Origin: Planctomycetaceae bacterium
Lineage (GTDB): Bacteria; Planctomycetota; UBA1135; GCA-002686595
Reading direction: 5' to 3'
DNA length: 64,000 nt
Assembly: GCA_016125265.1 (NCBI GenBank)
Contig: WGMC01000002.1
Location: 92,667-156,666 of the forward strand
The position numbers and the translations under genes were made by a program. The number at the start of each line of letters is the position of its first letter. Position 1 is the stretch's first letter. A model generated the notes under the pieces. That model did not search any database, had not been told where the DNA came from, and saw only the letters and a program-made list of their open reading frames with translations. Shown piece by piece: positions 36,829-45,783 of the stretch.

Positions 36829-37356
36829 TCAGCCCTTGCCCTTGCCCCGCTTCGCCTTCGGCGCCGGACCATCCGGCACCCCCACGATCACCTCGGTCGC
36901 CTTGATGATCGCCACGGCCTCGCCCCCGACCTTCAGCTTCAGCCGCTCCACACTGTGGCTCGTGATCAACGACACCACGTGCACACCGGGTGCGATCTCG
37001 ATGGTCACACGCGACGTCACCGGCCCCAACTGGAGAGACACCACCTTGCCGCGCAACTGGTTGCTGGCGCTGAGCTGCATACCTTCGACCTCCGTCACAT
37101 CCACCAGGGCCTGGTTCAAAAACGCAGTGAGTTGGCGCACCTCCTGCCCCACCTCGCGAGCCTCCCCCGCCGCGCGCCACAGCGCATCGAGCACCGTGGC
37201 CTGGTGGGCCGCCGGAAAGAGCAACCCACGCTCCCACTTGCTCACGGTCATGGCGTGCACACCGAGCAGCTCCGCAAGCTTGCCCTGCGTCAATCCCAGC
37301 CGCCGCCGAAGCTCCTCGACCCCGCCACCCTGCCTTTGTCTACGTTTCGCGGCCAC
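36829..37356 (-). CDS. XRE-type helix-turn-helix regulator fused to a TOBE/Mop molybdate-binding domain
   Basis: A 175-residue protein, start GTG at 37356. Residues 13-45 are an XRE helix-turn-helix (GLTQGKLAELLGVHAMTVSKWERG). A helical linker (50-90) leads to a single Mop/TOBE domain (about 95-160) beginning SASNQLRGKVVSLQLGPVTS and ending AIIKATEVIVGV. The tail is Lys-rich. Classical ModE has a LysR-like winged helix and two Mop domains; here the DNA-binding part is XRE-like and there is one Mop domain, so oligomers would be needed to form Mop sites. Its place 2.3 kb from modABC suggests it senses molybdate and controls that operon. It follows two paralogous proteins with a 26-nt gap. Confidence 0.8.
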   Translation of the reverse strand: MAAKRRQRQGGGVEELRRRLGLTQGKLAELLGVHAMTVSKWERGLLFPAAHQATVLDALWRAAGEAREVGQEVRQLTAFLNQALVDVTEVEGMQLSASNQLRGKVVSLQLGPVTSRVTIEIAPGVHVVSLITSHSVERLKLKVGGEAVAIIKATEVIVGVPDGPAPKAKRGKGKG

Positions 37357-37382
37357 GTCTCGAGCATAACCGCCCGCCGGTT

Positions 37383-38585
37383 TCACCGCGGTCGGTTGCG
37401 CATCTTGGCCACGTGGTCCAGTGTCGCTTCGGAGAGCACCACATCGACCACCGTGCCATCCGCGAGGGCGAGGACGTCGATGTACATGGGGCCTTCGGTC
37501 GGGACGAGTTGACCCGTGGTTGTGTCCACCCGTCCGCTCGGCAACGTGACGAGCAGCGTGGCCACGAGCTTGGATTCGCACCCCGTCTCGACAGCGAGTT
37601 CGGCCTCCCCGGACGTGTTCAGGGGGGCGGTTTCCGAGAGCACAGCTTGGTCGCTGGGAGTGTGAAGCGTGACGTCGCGTACGACCACGGAACCCGAGCC
37701 GTGGGTTTCGTGAAGACGTACAAAGATCCGCTTTGCGGGGAGGAGTTGCACCACCTGTTCCTCTCCCGTCAGCACCACGAGTTGGGTGCTGTGCCCGGGG
37801 GCACCGACGGCGATGGAGTAGTCCTGATTCGTGGGCCGGGGCACGGCCAACTCCACCAAAGGACGGACGGAACCATGCAGGGGCGAGATTGTGGAACTGT
37901 TGGGCGGCGTGCGGGACGTAAGGCCATGCCGCAGGTTGGTCGCGCGCTCGATCCAGGCGCCGGGCGCGGGCTGCCCATCCGACCCGAGGACCGTCAGTCG
38001 TGTCGTGCGCACACGAGCGCCCACCTCGAGTTGCAGGAACCCCGGCGTGCGGCAATCGAGAGGCGTCTCCGTGCCAAACTCCAGCACGACACCGAGAGAG
38101 CTCTTGAGGCTGAGTCGCACGGGCGCATTCGACGCGAACTCGATCGAGAAGCGGCCGAGCTCGTCGACTTTGGACTCGCGGGTACCTTGCTCTCGCTCCC
38201 AGGCGCTGGCCCAGAACCAAGCTTCCTCGAGAGTGCGCTGCGGAAGCAAGACAACTCCCTGGAGGCAATACTTCGGCGCGTCCTCTGCGCGCGGCTCGGT
38301 GCGCGGAGGCCGGATGGGCGCTGCGTCCGTCGGTGCCGCTGTCGCGGACGCAACGTCCGTTCCGTGTGGCGCGGGCAGCCCTTCCCGCGCGGCCGTGGCG
38401 TCGGCCTGCAGAAGCTCAGGTGCCTCGGGATGGGTAACGAGAGGGCTCCCAGGCACAGCTACGACGGAAGTCAGACCGGCCGGACGGAGCGCGACCAGGT
38501 AGACAACTCCCGAGCCGACGAACACCAGCGCGGCGGCGAGCGCCCCCCAACTCCAGCGCGCGTGGGACCGCTGTCCGTCCGCCAT
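37383..38585 (-). CDS. Membrane-anchored protein, tandem paralog of 38633-39823
   Basis: A 400-residue protein. I start it at the ATG at 38585 because GGAG lies 6 nt upstream and the resulting N-tail matches its paralog; a GTG at 38636, overlapping the neighbour's stop, would add 17 residues. One membrane helix (about 15-37) is followed by a Pro/Thr-rich linker and a beta-rich exported domain. Shared strings with the paralog are VLGSDGQPA-GAW, VGAPGHSTQLVVL / VGAAGHSTRLVVL, EQVVQL-PAKRI and KMRNRP / RMRNRP at the C-terminus. The fold resembles carboxypeptidase-regulatory-like or Ig-type domains. The function is unknown. Confidence 0.6.
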   Translation of the reverse strand: MADGQRSHARWSWGALAAALVFVGSGVVYLVALRPAGLTSVVAVPGSPLVTHPEAPELLQADATAAREGLPAPHGTDVASATAAPTDAAPIRPPRTEPRAEDAPKYCLQGVVLLPQRTLEEAWFWASAWEREQGTRESKVDELGRFSIEFASNAPVRLSLKSSLGVVLEFGTETPLDCRTPGFLQLEVGARVRTTRLTVLGSDGQPAPGAWIERATNLRHGLTSRTPPNSSTISPLHGSVRPLVELAVPRPTNQDYSIAVGAPGHSTQLVVLTGEEQVVQLLPAKRIFVRLHETHGSGSVVVRDVTLHTPSDQAVLSETAPLNTSGEAELAVETGCESKLVATLLVTLPSGRVDTTTGQLVPTEGPMYIDVLALADGTVVDVVLSEATLDHVAKMRNRPR

Positions 38586-38632
38586 TTGCACTCCAGTCGC
38601 GGTCACGCCGACACCATAACCGCGCTCCCGTT

Positions 38633-39823
38633 TCACTGCGGTCGGTTGCGCATCCTGGCCAGTTGGTCCAGGGTCGTTTGGGAGAGCTCCACATCGACCA
38701 CAGAGTCATCGGCTAGGCCCGGTACGTCGAGCAACAGGGCGCCCTGTGTGGGGACCAAATGGCCAAACATCGTGTCCCACTGACCGCTCGGCATCCTGAC
38801 CAGCAGCGTGGCCACGAGTTGGGAGGGGAACTCCACTTCCACGACGAGTTCGGCCTCCCCATCGGAGTTCACGGGGACGGATTCGCAGAGCACGGATTGA
38901 CCCATTTCGGTCTCGAGTCCGACGTTGCGCACGGTTGCGAGCTCGGCCGCGGCGGTGCCAACCATCCGCACCCGAATTCGTTTCGCGGGGGGGAGTTGCA
39001 CCACCTGTTCGCCACCGCTCAGCACCACCAGTCGCGTGGAGTGGCCCGCGGCTCCCACGGCGATGGAGGTGCTGGCGTTCGCGGAGTGCGTCACGTCCGT
39101 TTCGCCCGTGGGCCCGACGGTCGGTCTGAGGTCCAGTCTGGAGCTGGTGGGCACGTAACACGGTGGAGCGACTCCCTCCAGCCTGTCCGCGCGAACCATC
39201 CACGCGCCCTTGGCAGGTTGTCCGTCGGAACCCAAGACAACGAGCCGCGACACCTCTACCTGCGCGCTCGCGTCGAGCTGCAACTGCCCCGAAGTTTGGC
39301 AGTCGATTGGTGTCTCGGTCCCCAGCTCCGCGATGCCTTCGACGGTGCCCATCAGAAGAAGCCGCACGGGCGCGCCGCTCTCGAACTGCATCGAGAAGCC
39401 ACCGAACTCGTCGAGTGCAGAGCTACGGACGAGCTTGCCACCTTCCACCTGGATGGCGTCTAGTCGCAGTTTGCCGGCGTCGAGCACGCGCTGCGGCAGA
39501 ATCACATTCCCGCGCAAGCAGTGGGACAGCATCTTGTCCCCGGAACGCGTGGAACGCCGGGGTTGGTTGGAAGCTGCCTGCACCCTCGAATTGTCGAGCT
39601 CCGTTCCCAGCCCTGCGGCCTGCTCCGTCCGCGCAGCGACAAAAGGGGCTGTCGCGACGCGGGCAGGCTGCGAGTCGGTCGTCACAAGAGCGCTGGGCTC
39701 GGCCGCGGCCGCGCCGCGCTCGGCGGGGCGCAAGGCGACGAGGAGCACAACTCCCCCAACGACCAGCAACAATGCCGCGGCAAGCAGCACCGAGGCACGT
39801 TGGGGCGCTGCGGTGATTGTCAT
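38633..39823 (-). CDS. Membrane-anchored protein, tandem paralog of 37383-38585
   Basis: A 396-residue protein starting at the ATG at 39823. It has a short tail, a membrane helix (about 12-34), an Ala/Thr-rich linker and a beta-rich outer domain with the same motif order as its neighbour (TETPIDC, VLGSDGQPAKGAW, GHSTRLVVLSGGEQVVQL, VATLLVRMPSGQ, DLPGLADDSVVDV-like strand, QLARMRNRP). Identity is moderate, so the duplication is old, yet the bases around both stop codons are almost the same. It probably is exported and interacts with another envelope component. I know no family. Confidence 0.6.
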   Translation of the reverse strand: MTITAAPQRASVLLAAALLLVVGGVVLLVALRPAERGAAAAEPSALVTTDSQPARVATAPFVAARTEQAAGLGTELDNSRVQAASNQPRRSTRSGDKMLSHCLRGNVILPQRVLDAGKLRLDAIQVEGGKLVRSSALDEFGGFSMQFESGAPVRLLLMGTVEGIAELGTETPIDCQTSGQLQLDASAQVEVSRLVVLGSDGQPAKGAWMVRADRLEGVAPPCYVPTSSRLDLRPTVGPTGETDVTHSANASTSIAVGAAGHSTRLVVLSGGEQVVQLPPAKRIRVRMVGTAAAELATVRNVGLETEMGQSVLCESVPVNSDGEAELVVEVEFPSQLVATLLVRMPSGQWDTMFGHLVPTQGALLLDVPGLADDSVVDVELSQTTLDQLARMRNRPQ

Positions 39824-39851
39824 CGGCCTGCGACCTGCGCAGTGGCCGCGG

Positions 39852-41270
39852 CTACGCGCGGCGGCGGAACAGCGTGAAGTAGCGCGCGACCTTGCCGGCC
39901 AGGCGGCCCGGGTGGCGCAGTTCGCGCGCGATGCGGCGCGGGCGCAGGTAGAAGCGGCGGTAACCCTCGCGGATCTTCGCTTCGATCTCGGCCGCGCTCA
40001 TGTGTTCGTTGCCCTCGAGGGCCTGGAAACCCGTCATCGAGGCGTGGTCGAACTCGCGGGTGCCGCGCAACATCTTGTGCAAGGGCGTGCCGGGGTACGC
40101 CGTCACCGCACAGAACTGCACCTGGTCCGGGTCGAAGCGTTCGACCAGGCGCAGCGTCTCGTCGGCCATCGACGAGGTCTCCTCGGGGAAACCGATCATG
40201 CAAAAGGCGCGTGTTTCGATGCCGTGGCGACGGCAGGCCTTGAACACCTCTTCGGCCTTGTCGAGGTCGGAGAGTTTGTTGCCGCAGTGCTTCTTCTGGA
40301 TCTCGGCGTTGCCCGACTCCACACCGAGCGAGATGTGGCGGCAACCCGCCTTCGCCATCTTCGCGATCAGACCTTCGTCGAGCGTCTTGACGGCCGTTTC
40401 GCATTGCCACTCGAGGTCCAGCTTCTCGGCGATGATGCCGTCGCAGATCGCGGCCACACGGTCCTTGCGCGTCGTGAAGATCGGATCGCGGAAGATCACG
40501 TGCCGCACGCCGTGCACGCGGTAGAGGTCCACCAGCTCGCGCAACACGTGTTCGGGACTGCGGAAGCGGAAACGCAGCCCCTGGGCCAAGGTGTACCCGC
40601 AGAACGAGCAGTTCAGCGGGCAGCCGCGCGAACTCTTGACGGTCGTGATCGCGCCTTCCACACCGGGGAAGCGGTAGGCCTGATTGTCGAGCAGATGCCG
40701 CGCGGGCAGCGGCAACTCGTCCAAGTGTTCGATCTTCTCGCGCTCGGGTTCGTGCACGATTTCGCCGTTCGGTCGGCGCCACGAAAGGCCCGCCACACCG
40801 GCCAGGTCGCGGCCCGCGGCCACACGCTCGACCAGTTCGCGTACGGTGAACTCGGGCTCGCCGCGCACGATCGCGTCGACCTCGGCGCCCTCGCCGCCGC
40901 CCTCGAAAATGGACTCCGGCGCGTACGTCACTTGGCTGCCGAGCAGCGCCACCGGCACCTTCAGCGCGCGGCGCACCCGCTGGGCCAGCGTGCGGTCCTG
41001 GTCGAGCGACGTGCTCGAACTGTCGAGGCAGACAAATCCCGGGGACTCGGCCACGATGGCGGCGAGCGCCCCGTCCACGTCGGTGTCCGCCGCATCGCTG
41101 TCGTGGATCACAACCTGGTGGCCTGCGGCCTCGAGCACCGACGCCACGTGGGCCAGTTCGATGGGCGGGTAGAGCAGGCCCGGGTTCACGGCCATGCCAA
41201 AACCGCCCATGAGGCCGCGGCTCACGCGGAACTCCGGGGGACTGGGAGGATTGACGAGGACGATCTTCAC
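39852..41270 (-). CDS. B12-binding-domain radical SAM protein
   Basis: A 472-residue protein, start GTG at 41270 giving MKIVLVNPPSPPEF, the typical first strand of cobalamin-binding radical SAM proteins. The N-terminal Rossmann domain (about 1-170) precedes the radical SAM core, with C-x3-C-x2-C in SSRGCPLNCSFCGY, plus HISLGVESGN and GFPEET. It is of the same broad class as 1406-2815 but the two differ clearly in sequence. These enzymes methylate or remodel lipids, hopanoids or natural products. It stands 28 bp downstream of nothing obvious and upstream of the tandem paralogs, so its partners are unclear. Confidence 0.8.
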   Translation of the reverse strand: MKIVLVNPPSPPEFRVSRGLMGGFGMAVNPGLLYPPIELAHVASVLEAAGHQVVIHDSDAADTDVDGALAAIVAESPGFVCLDSSSTSLDQDRTLAQRVRRALKVPVALLGSQVTYAPESIFEGGGEGAEVDAIVRGEPEFTVRELVERVAAGRDLAGVAGLSWRRPNGEIVHEPEREKIEHLDELPLPARHLLDNQAYRFPGVEGAITTVKSSRGCPLNCSFCGYTLAQGLRFRFRSPEHVLRELVDLYRVHGVRHVIFRDPIFTTRKDRVAAICDGIIAEKLDLEWQCETAVKTLDEGLIAKMAKAGCRHISLGVESGNAEIQKKHCGNKLSDLDKAEEVFKACRRHGIETRAFCMIGFPEETSSMADETLRLVERFDPDQVQFCAVTAYPGTPLHKMLRGTREFDHASMTGFQALEGNEHMSAAEIEAKIREGYRRFYLRPRRIARELRHPGRLAGKVARYFTLFRRRA

Positions 41271-41466
41271 GGGCTTGGAGGGGGTCTGACCGCAGTGTGA
41301 GGTCACGGTGCGGGCCGTGGCGCCCAGCCGGGGCGCCGGCAGAGGTGCCGAGGGCGGTCGATTTGGCACCCTAGGGGCATCGCCTCGGCGCCCAAGTCTA
41401 CCCAAGGCGGAAGAGTGGGGCGCCGCGGGCGGGTCCCGTGGGTGCGGTTCGGACCCCTCGGTGGCC

Positions 41467-43884
41467 CTACTCGCGCCGCAACTTGCCCCCCCGGGCCTCC
41501 GCGGCCCGGGCCAGGCGGTCCAGGAACTTCTGCTGGTCCGCCTCGCCCAGGGTGCGATCCGCGGCCTGGAGGGTCACGTGGAAGGCCAGGGACTTGGTGC
41601 CCGCGGCCAGGGAACCGCCGCGGAAGAGGTCGAAGAGGCGCACGTCCGCGACCAACCCCTTGCCAGAGGTGCGGATCCAGTCCGTCAGCTCGCCCGCGGG
41701 GACCTCCTCCGGAATCAGGAGCGCCACGTCCAAGGTGAGCCCGGGGAACTTGGGGAGCGGCCGGTGTTTCACGCCGGGGCGGTCCAGGGCGAGCAGCGCC
41801 CCGAGGTCCAGCACCGCCACCGCCGCGTCGCCCTCGATGCCGAGGTCGCGGGCCACGGCCGGGTGCAACTCGGCGGCCCAGCCCAGGCCCGCGCCCAGCA
41901 CAGCCGCGCGGGCCGGGTGGGCGTAGGCGGGGGTTGCAAAGCCCGGGGACTGGTCCGCGCGCATCCAGGTGGGCACAAGGGCGCCCGCGGCGGAGGTCAG
42001 GGCCTCCAGCGCGCCGCGCAAGCGCGCCAGGGAGCCGTGCAGGGCGGCATCGCCGCTGCTCGCGCGCTTCGGCGCGGCGAGCACCAAGGCGAGCTCGTGC
42101 ACTTCCTTGGGCTCGCCCGCGGCGGTGGGTGCGTCGGGCAGGTACCCCTTGCCGATCTCGAAGAGGCGCACTTCGATTCGCTGGCGCAGGTTGTCAGGCA
42201 GAAGGCCGACCAAGCTCGGCGCGACGGAGCGGCGCATGCGCTGCCAACCCTCCGCGATCGGGTTTTGCACTTCCACGTGCGGCAGGTCCGCGACGCCGAG
42301 GTGCCGCGCCAGCGCGTCCGGCAAGAACGAGTACGTCTCCACCTGGTGGAAACGCGCGGCGCCGGCCAGGCGGTTTTCGAGGGCGCGCACCAACTCGCGG
42401 CGTTCGTCGCGCGGCGCGGGTGCGAGGTCGGCGACCAACGCCGCTTCGCCGAGGGACGCATACCCGACCGTGCGGCCGATCTCCTCGATCAGGTCCTCTT
42501 CGATGGACACGTCCTTCGTGGCGCGCCAACTCGGCACGGTCACATTCCAGGTGGGGCCCGCGCCATCGACACCGAACCCCAAGTGTTCGAGCACCGAGCG
42601 CTGCGTGTCGTCAGGCACGGCCTTGCCCAGCACGTCGCGCACACGTTCCGGCCGCAGGGCCACGCGGATCGGCTCGCGGCGCCAATCGCCCGCGTCCGCC
42701 GCGGGTCCCGCTAGGTGCGCCCCCGGCGACAGCTCGGCGAGCAACGCCAGGATCGCCGGCCCCGTCTCGTCGATCAGCGCGGGATCGAGGCTCTTCTCGA
42801 ATCGCGCGCTGGACTCCGAGCGCAGGGCGAGGCGCTGGGAGGTCTTGCGCACCGGCGTCGGGCGGAACGTCGCGAGTTCGAGCACCAACCCGGTGGTCCC
42901 CTCGGTGACCTTGGACTCCGCTCCCCCCATCACACCAGCGAGAGCGACGGGACGATCGCCGGCGCAGATCAAGAGATCTCCCGAGACCAAGTCGCGCTGC
43001 TGCCCGTCGAGTGTCGTGAAACGCTCCTTCTCGCGTGCCTCGCGCACGACGATGCCCGCGTCCCCCACCGCCGCGCCGTCGAAGAAGTGGTTCGGTTGGC
43101 CGAGGTCGAGCATGACGAAGTTCGACACGTCGACGAGCAGGTCGATCGGTCGCTGCCCCGCGGCCAGGAGGAAGTGGCGCAGCCAATCGGGCGAACGCCC
43201 GTTCACCACGCCCGCGACCGGCAGGGCCACGTAACGCAGGCACCCCGGAGTCTCGATGCGCACGCCGATCGTGCGTTTGCCCTTCGGGGCGGGGAGGCCC
43301 TTCGGCAGCGGCAAGAGCTCCTTGCCGAGCAGCGCCGCCAGTTCGCGCGCGATTCCGCGGTGCCCCCACAGGTCGGGGCGGTGGGTCAGGGACTTGTTGT
43401 CGATCTCGATGATCCAGTCCTCGAGCCGAAGGGCCTTCGCCACGGGTTCGCCGAGGGCCGCGTCGCTAGGCAACACCCAGATCCCGTCGTGCTCCTCGCC
43501 GAGGCCGAGCTCGCGCTCGGAGCAGATCATGCCTTGCGATTCCTGGCCGCGGATCTTCGAGACCTTGATCTTGAAGTCGCCGGGCAGCACGGAACCGGGC
43601 GTGGCGACGGCGACCTTCTGGCCCTCGGCCACGTTGGGCGCACCACACACGATCTGGGCCAACTGCCCGGTGCCGAGGTCGACCTGGCACACACTGAGTT
43701 TGTCCGCGTCCGGGTGGCGCGCGCGGGACTGCACGTGCCCGACCGTCACGACGTCGAGGGCCGGCGCAAAACGCGTGACGGAATCGACTTCGGCGGTGTG
43801 CAAGGTCAGGAGTTCCGCCACACGCTCGGGCGAAACCCCGGCGAGGTCCACGTGACGGTTGAGCCAGCGGTAGGAGATCTTCAA
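41467..43884 (-). CDS. pheT: Phenylalanyl-tRNA synthetase beta subunit
   Basis: An 805-residue protein. The start is TTG at 43884, overlapping the pheS stop as TTGA; MKISYRWLNRHVDL is the conserved N-terminus. An EMAP-II-like tRNA-binding domain (about 40-150, HPDADKLSVCQVDLG), B3/B4 editing domain, B5 domain and a C-terminal anticodon-binding FDX-ACB domain follow in normal order, and the length is standard. It pairs with PheS to charge tRNA-Phe and edits Tyr-tRNA-Phe. It is the last gene of the infC-rpmI-rplT-pheST run. Confidence 0.96.
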   Translation of the reverse strand: MKISYRWLNRHVDLAGVSPERVAELLTLHTAEVDSVTRFAPALDVVTVGHVQSRARHPDADKLSVCQVDLGTGQLAQIVCGAPNVAEGQKVAVATPGSVLPGDFKIKVSKIRGQESQGMICSERELGLGEEHDGIWVLPSDAALGEPVAKALRLEDWIIEIDNKSLTHRPDLWGHRGIARELAALLGKELLPLPKGLPAPKGKRTIGVRIETPGCLRYVALPVAGVVNGRSPDWLRHFLLAAGQRPIDLLVDVSNFVMLDLGQPNHFFDGAAVGDAGIVVREAREKERFTTLDGQQRDLVSGDLLICAGDRPVALAGVMGGAESKVTEGTTGLVLELATFRPTPVRKTSQRLALRSESSARFEKSLDPALIDETGPAILALLAELSPGAHLAGPAADAGDWRREPIRVALRPERVRDVLGKAVPDDTQRSVLEHLGFGVDGAGPTWNVTVPSWRATKDVSIEEDLIEEIGRTVGYASLGEAALVADLAPAPRDERRELVRALENRLAGAARFHQVETYSFLPDALARHLGVADLPHVEVQNPIAEGWQRMRRSVAPSLVGLLPDNLRQRIEVRLFEIGKGYLPDAPTAAGEPKEVHELALVLAAPKRASSGDAALHGSLARLRGALEALTSAAGALVPTWMRADQSPGFATPAYAHPARAAVLGAGLGWAAELHPAVARDLGIEGDAAVAVLDLGALLALDRPGVKHRPLPKFPGLTLDVALLIPEEVPAGELTDWIRTSGKGLVADVRLFDLFRGGSLAAGTKSLAFHVTLQAADRTLGEADQQKFLDRLARAAEARGGKLRRE

Positions 43885-44939
43885 CGGGCGGCCGGGGCGA
43901 AGGTTTCGAGGAACTGGACGTCACCGCCGAGCAAATGGCGCAGGTCGTCGATCTGGTAACGCAGCATCACCAGGCGCGAGAGCCCCAGACCGAACGCAAA
44001 ACCGCGCCAGCGCTCGGGGTCGATGCCGCCGGCGCGCAGCACGTTCGGGTGCACCATGCCGCAGGGGCAAAGTTCGATCCAGCGGCTCTGTTTGCACACG
44101 CGGCAGCCCGCGGTGCAAAAGGGACAGCGCGCGTCGAGTTCGAAACCCGGCTCGACGAACGGGAAGAAGCCGGGGCGCAGGCGCACTTCAAGGTCGTCCA
44201 CACGGAACACGGCGCGCAGGAACGCCTTCATCGTGCCGACCAATTGGGCAACCGTGACGTCCTCGCCGACAACGAGTCCCTCCATCTGGTGGAAGGTGTG
44301 TTCGTGCGTCGCGTCGGTGCTTTCGGAGCGGAAGACTCGGCCCGGTGCGATGGCGCGGAAGGGCGGCTTCAGGCGCTCCATCGCACGCACTTGCACGGGC
44401 GAGGTGTGCGTGCGCAGGACGAGCGACGCGCCCGCGACGAGCGGTTCGCAGTAGAAGGTGTCCGTCGCGTCCCGGGCCGGGTGGTCGCTGGGGATGTTGA
44501 GCTTTTGGAAGTTGTAGTCCTCGAGCTCGACTTCGGGCCCCTCGAGCACGTGGTAGCCCATGGACGTGAAGATGTCCTCGAGCTCGCGCCGCACCAGCGT
44601 CAAGGGGTGCAGGCTGCCCAGTTCGAGGGACGCCGCGGGCAGGGTCGGATCGAAGGTGGCATCGCTGAGGTCGGCGTGGAGTTGCGCGGCCGCGAGCTCG
44701 GTGCGGCGCGCGTCGAGGGCCGCTTCCAGCGCCTGCTTGACGCGGTTCGCGGCGCCGCCGAACTCCCGGCGCATCTGGGGCTCGAGCGTCGGAATGCGCG
44801 CGAGCAGCGCCGCCACTCGGCCGCCCTTCTTGTCGAGCCAATCGCGCTCGACGGCGCGCAAGTCGGCCTCATCCTTCGCAGCCCGGGCGGCGCCGAGGGC
44901 TTCGGCCTCGAGGGCCGCAAAATCGATGTCGTTCGGCAT
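43881..44939 (-). CDS. pheS: Phenylalanyl-tRNA synthetase alpha subunit
   Basis: A 352-residue class II synthetase subunit, start ATG at 44939. It has an N-terminal coiled coil, motif 2 FRSESTDATHEHTFHQMEGL, a Cys-rich zinc-like loop (CPFCTAGCRVC then CPCGMVHP), which is normal for many bacterial PheS, and motif 3 GFAFGLGLSRLVMLRY. Together with PheT it forms the (alpha-beta)2 enzyme. A strong hairpin (44995-45033) lies in its 139-nt leader, after rplT, so pheST may be regulated apart from the ribosomal genes. Confidence 0.97.
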   Translation of the reverse strand: MPNDIDFAALEAEALGAARAAKDEADLRAVERDWLDKKGGRVAALLARIPTLEPQMRREFGGAANRVKQALEAALDARRTELAAAQLHADLSDATFDPTLPAASLELGSLHPLTLVRRELEDIFTSMGYHVLEGPEVELEDYNFQKLNIPSDHPARDATDTFYCEPLVAGASLVLRTHTSPVQVRAMERLKPPFRAIAPGRVFRSESTDATHEHTFHQMEGLVVGEDVTVAQLVGTMKAFLRAVFRVDDLEVRLRPGFFPFVEPGFELDARCPFCTAGCRVCKQSRWIELCPCGMVHPNVLRAGGIDPERWRGFAFGLGLSRLVMLRYQIDDLRHLLGGDVQFLETFAPAAR

Positions 44940-44994
44940 GGCTGGCGATCCTGGTTCTTCGGGCAGCGGAGCCGCGGCGGTGCGGCCAAGTCGA

Positions 44995-45033
44995 GACGCC
45001 CGCACCCGCGCATGTCACGCGGGCGCGGGCGTC
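44995..45033 (-). promoter_or_regulatory. Strong leader hairpin between rplT and pheS
   Basis: GACGCCCGC (44995-45003) pairs with GCGGGCGTC (45025-45033), and CCCGCG (45005-45010) with CGCGGG (45018-45023), around a 7-nt loop: 15 pairs with one A/C mismatch. A second small hairpin, CGGAGC-GAG-GCTCCG, lies just upstream near 45046-45060. This could be an attenuator or terminator; no leader peptide with Phe codons was recognised. Confidence 0.6.
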
Positions 45034-45078
45034 CTTGGGGTTGTCGGAGCGAGGCTCCGCACCGGATTCAGCGCGCGT

Positions 45079-45453
45079 TCAGCGGGCAGCAGCGAGCTTG
45101 GCCTTGTGGCCCTTGACCTGATCGCACACCGCGTCGAAGGCGCGCGGATCGTGGATCGCGAGCTCCGAAAGCTGCTTGCGGTTCAGCTCGATGCCGGCCT
45201 TCTTGCAGCCGTCGATGAACTCGCCGTAACGCAGGCCGCGCATGCGCGCCGCCGCGTTCACGCGGATGATCCACAACTGGCGGAAGTGGCGCTTCTTCTG
45301 CTTGCGGCCCGCGAAGGCGTAGGCCCAGGCGCGCAGCAGGGTTTCGCGCACCGTGCGCCACAGGGCGTGACGGCCGCGGAAGTTGCCGCGGGCCTGCTTG
45401 AAGTAACGGACTTTCTTTTGGTGGCGCGGGGCGCCGTAGGTGACTCTCACCAT
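45079..45453 (-). CDS. rplT: Ribosomal protein L20
   Basis: A 124-residue, very basic protein with the L20 signature (YFKQARGNFRGRHALWRTVRETLLRA, RQLWIIRVNAAAR, GLRYGEFI). It binds 23S rRNA early in 50S assembly and in other bacteria represses its own operon. Start ATG at 45453; a GTG one codon later would give VRVTYG. It is 16 nt downstream of rpmI. Confidence 0.97.
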   Translation of the reverse strand: MVRVTYGAPRHQKKVRYFKQARGNFRGRHALWRTVRETLLRAWAYAFAGRKQKKRHFRQLWIIRVNAAARMRGLRYGEFIDGCKKAGIELNRKQLSELAIHDPRAFDAVCDQVKGHKAKLAAAR

Positions 45454-45469
45454 AGTTCGGCTCCGTGGC

Positions 45470-45664
45470 TCACTTGCCCATCATGTTGCGGATCAGCGTC
45501 GCCCAGGTACCTTCCAGGACGAGCTTTTTGCGTTTGCCGCGGCTGGCCTTGCCATTCTTCGGGGCGTGCATGTGCCCCCGACCGCTGCGCGAAGAGATGG
45601 CCTTGCCACTCTTCGAGATCTTGAAGCGGCGCTTCACCGAGCCGCGGGACTTCATCTTGGGCAT
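45470..45664 (-). CDS. rpmI: Ribosomal protein L35
   Basis: A 64-residue basic protein; the ATG at 45664 gives MPKMKSRGSVKRRFKIS, the conserved L35 N-terminus, and GGAG lies 8 nt before it. GHMHAPKNGKASRGKRKKL matches the L35 core. It is a 50S subunit protein. The unusually long 341-nt spacer to infC holds a candidate promoter, a hairpin and repeat element B. Confidence 0.96.
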   Translation of the reverse strand: MPKMKSRGSVKRRFKISKSGKAISSRSGRGHMHAPKNGKASRGKRKKLVLEGTWATLIRNMMGK

Positions 45665-45748
45665 GGGATTCTCCGTTGGGTCCGCGCCGCTGGCACAGCC
45701 CGACCGTGGGACCCGGGTCGCAGGCGTGCCCGCACCGCTAGCCGGGGT

Positions 45749-45768
45749 CCGTCCGGGGGTCCGGACGG
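45749..45768 (-). promoter_or_regulatory. Perfect 8-bp leader hairpin upstream of rpmI
   Basis: CCGTCCGG (45749-45756) and CCGGACGG (45761-45768) with a 4-nt loop. It lies between the candidate promoter at 45784-45811 and the rpmI start, so it would be in the 5' UTR. An L20-responsive leader is one possibility, by analogy only. Confidence 0.5.
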
Positions 45769-45783
45769 CACTTGGGGACGAAG

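Noticed and set aside
44094..44145. Cysteine-rich insertion in PheS as a novelty
   Set aside because: A C-x-x-C-type loop before the GMVHP motif is normal in many bacterial PheS proteins.
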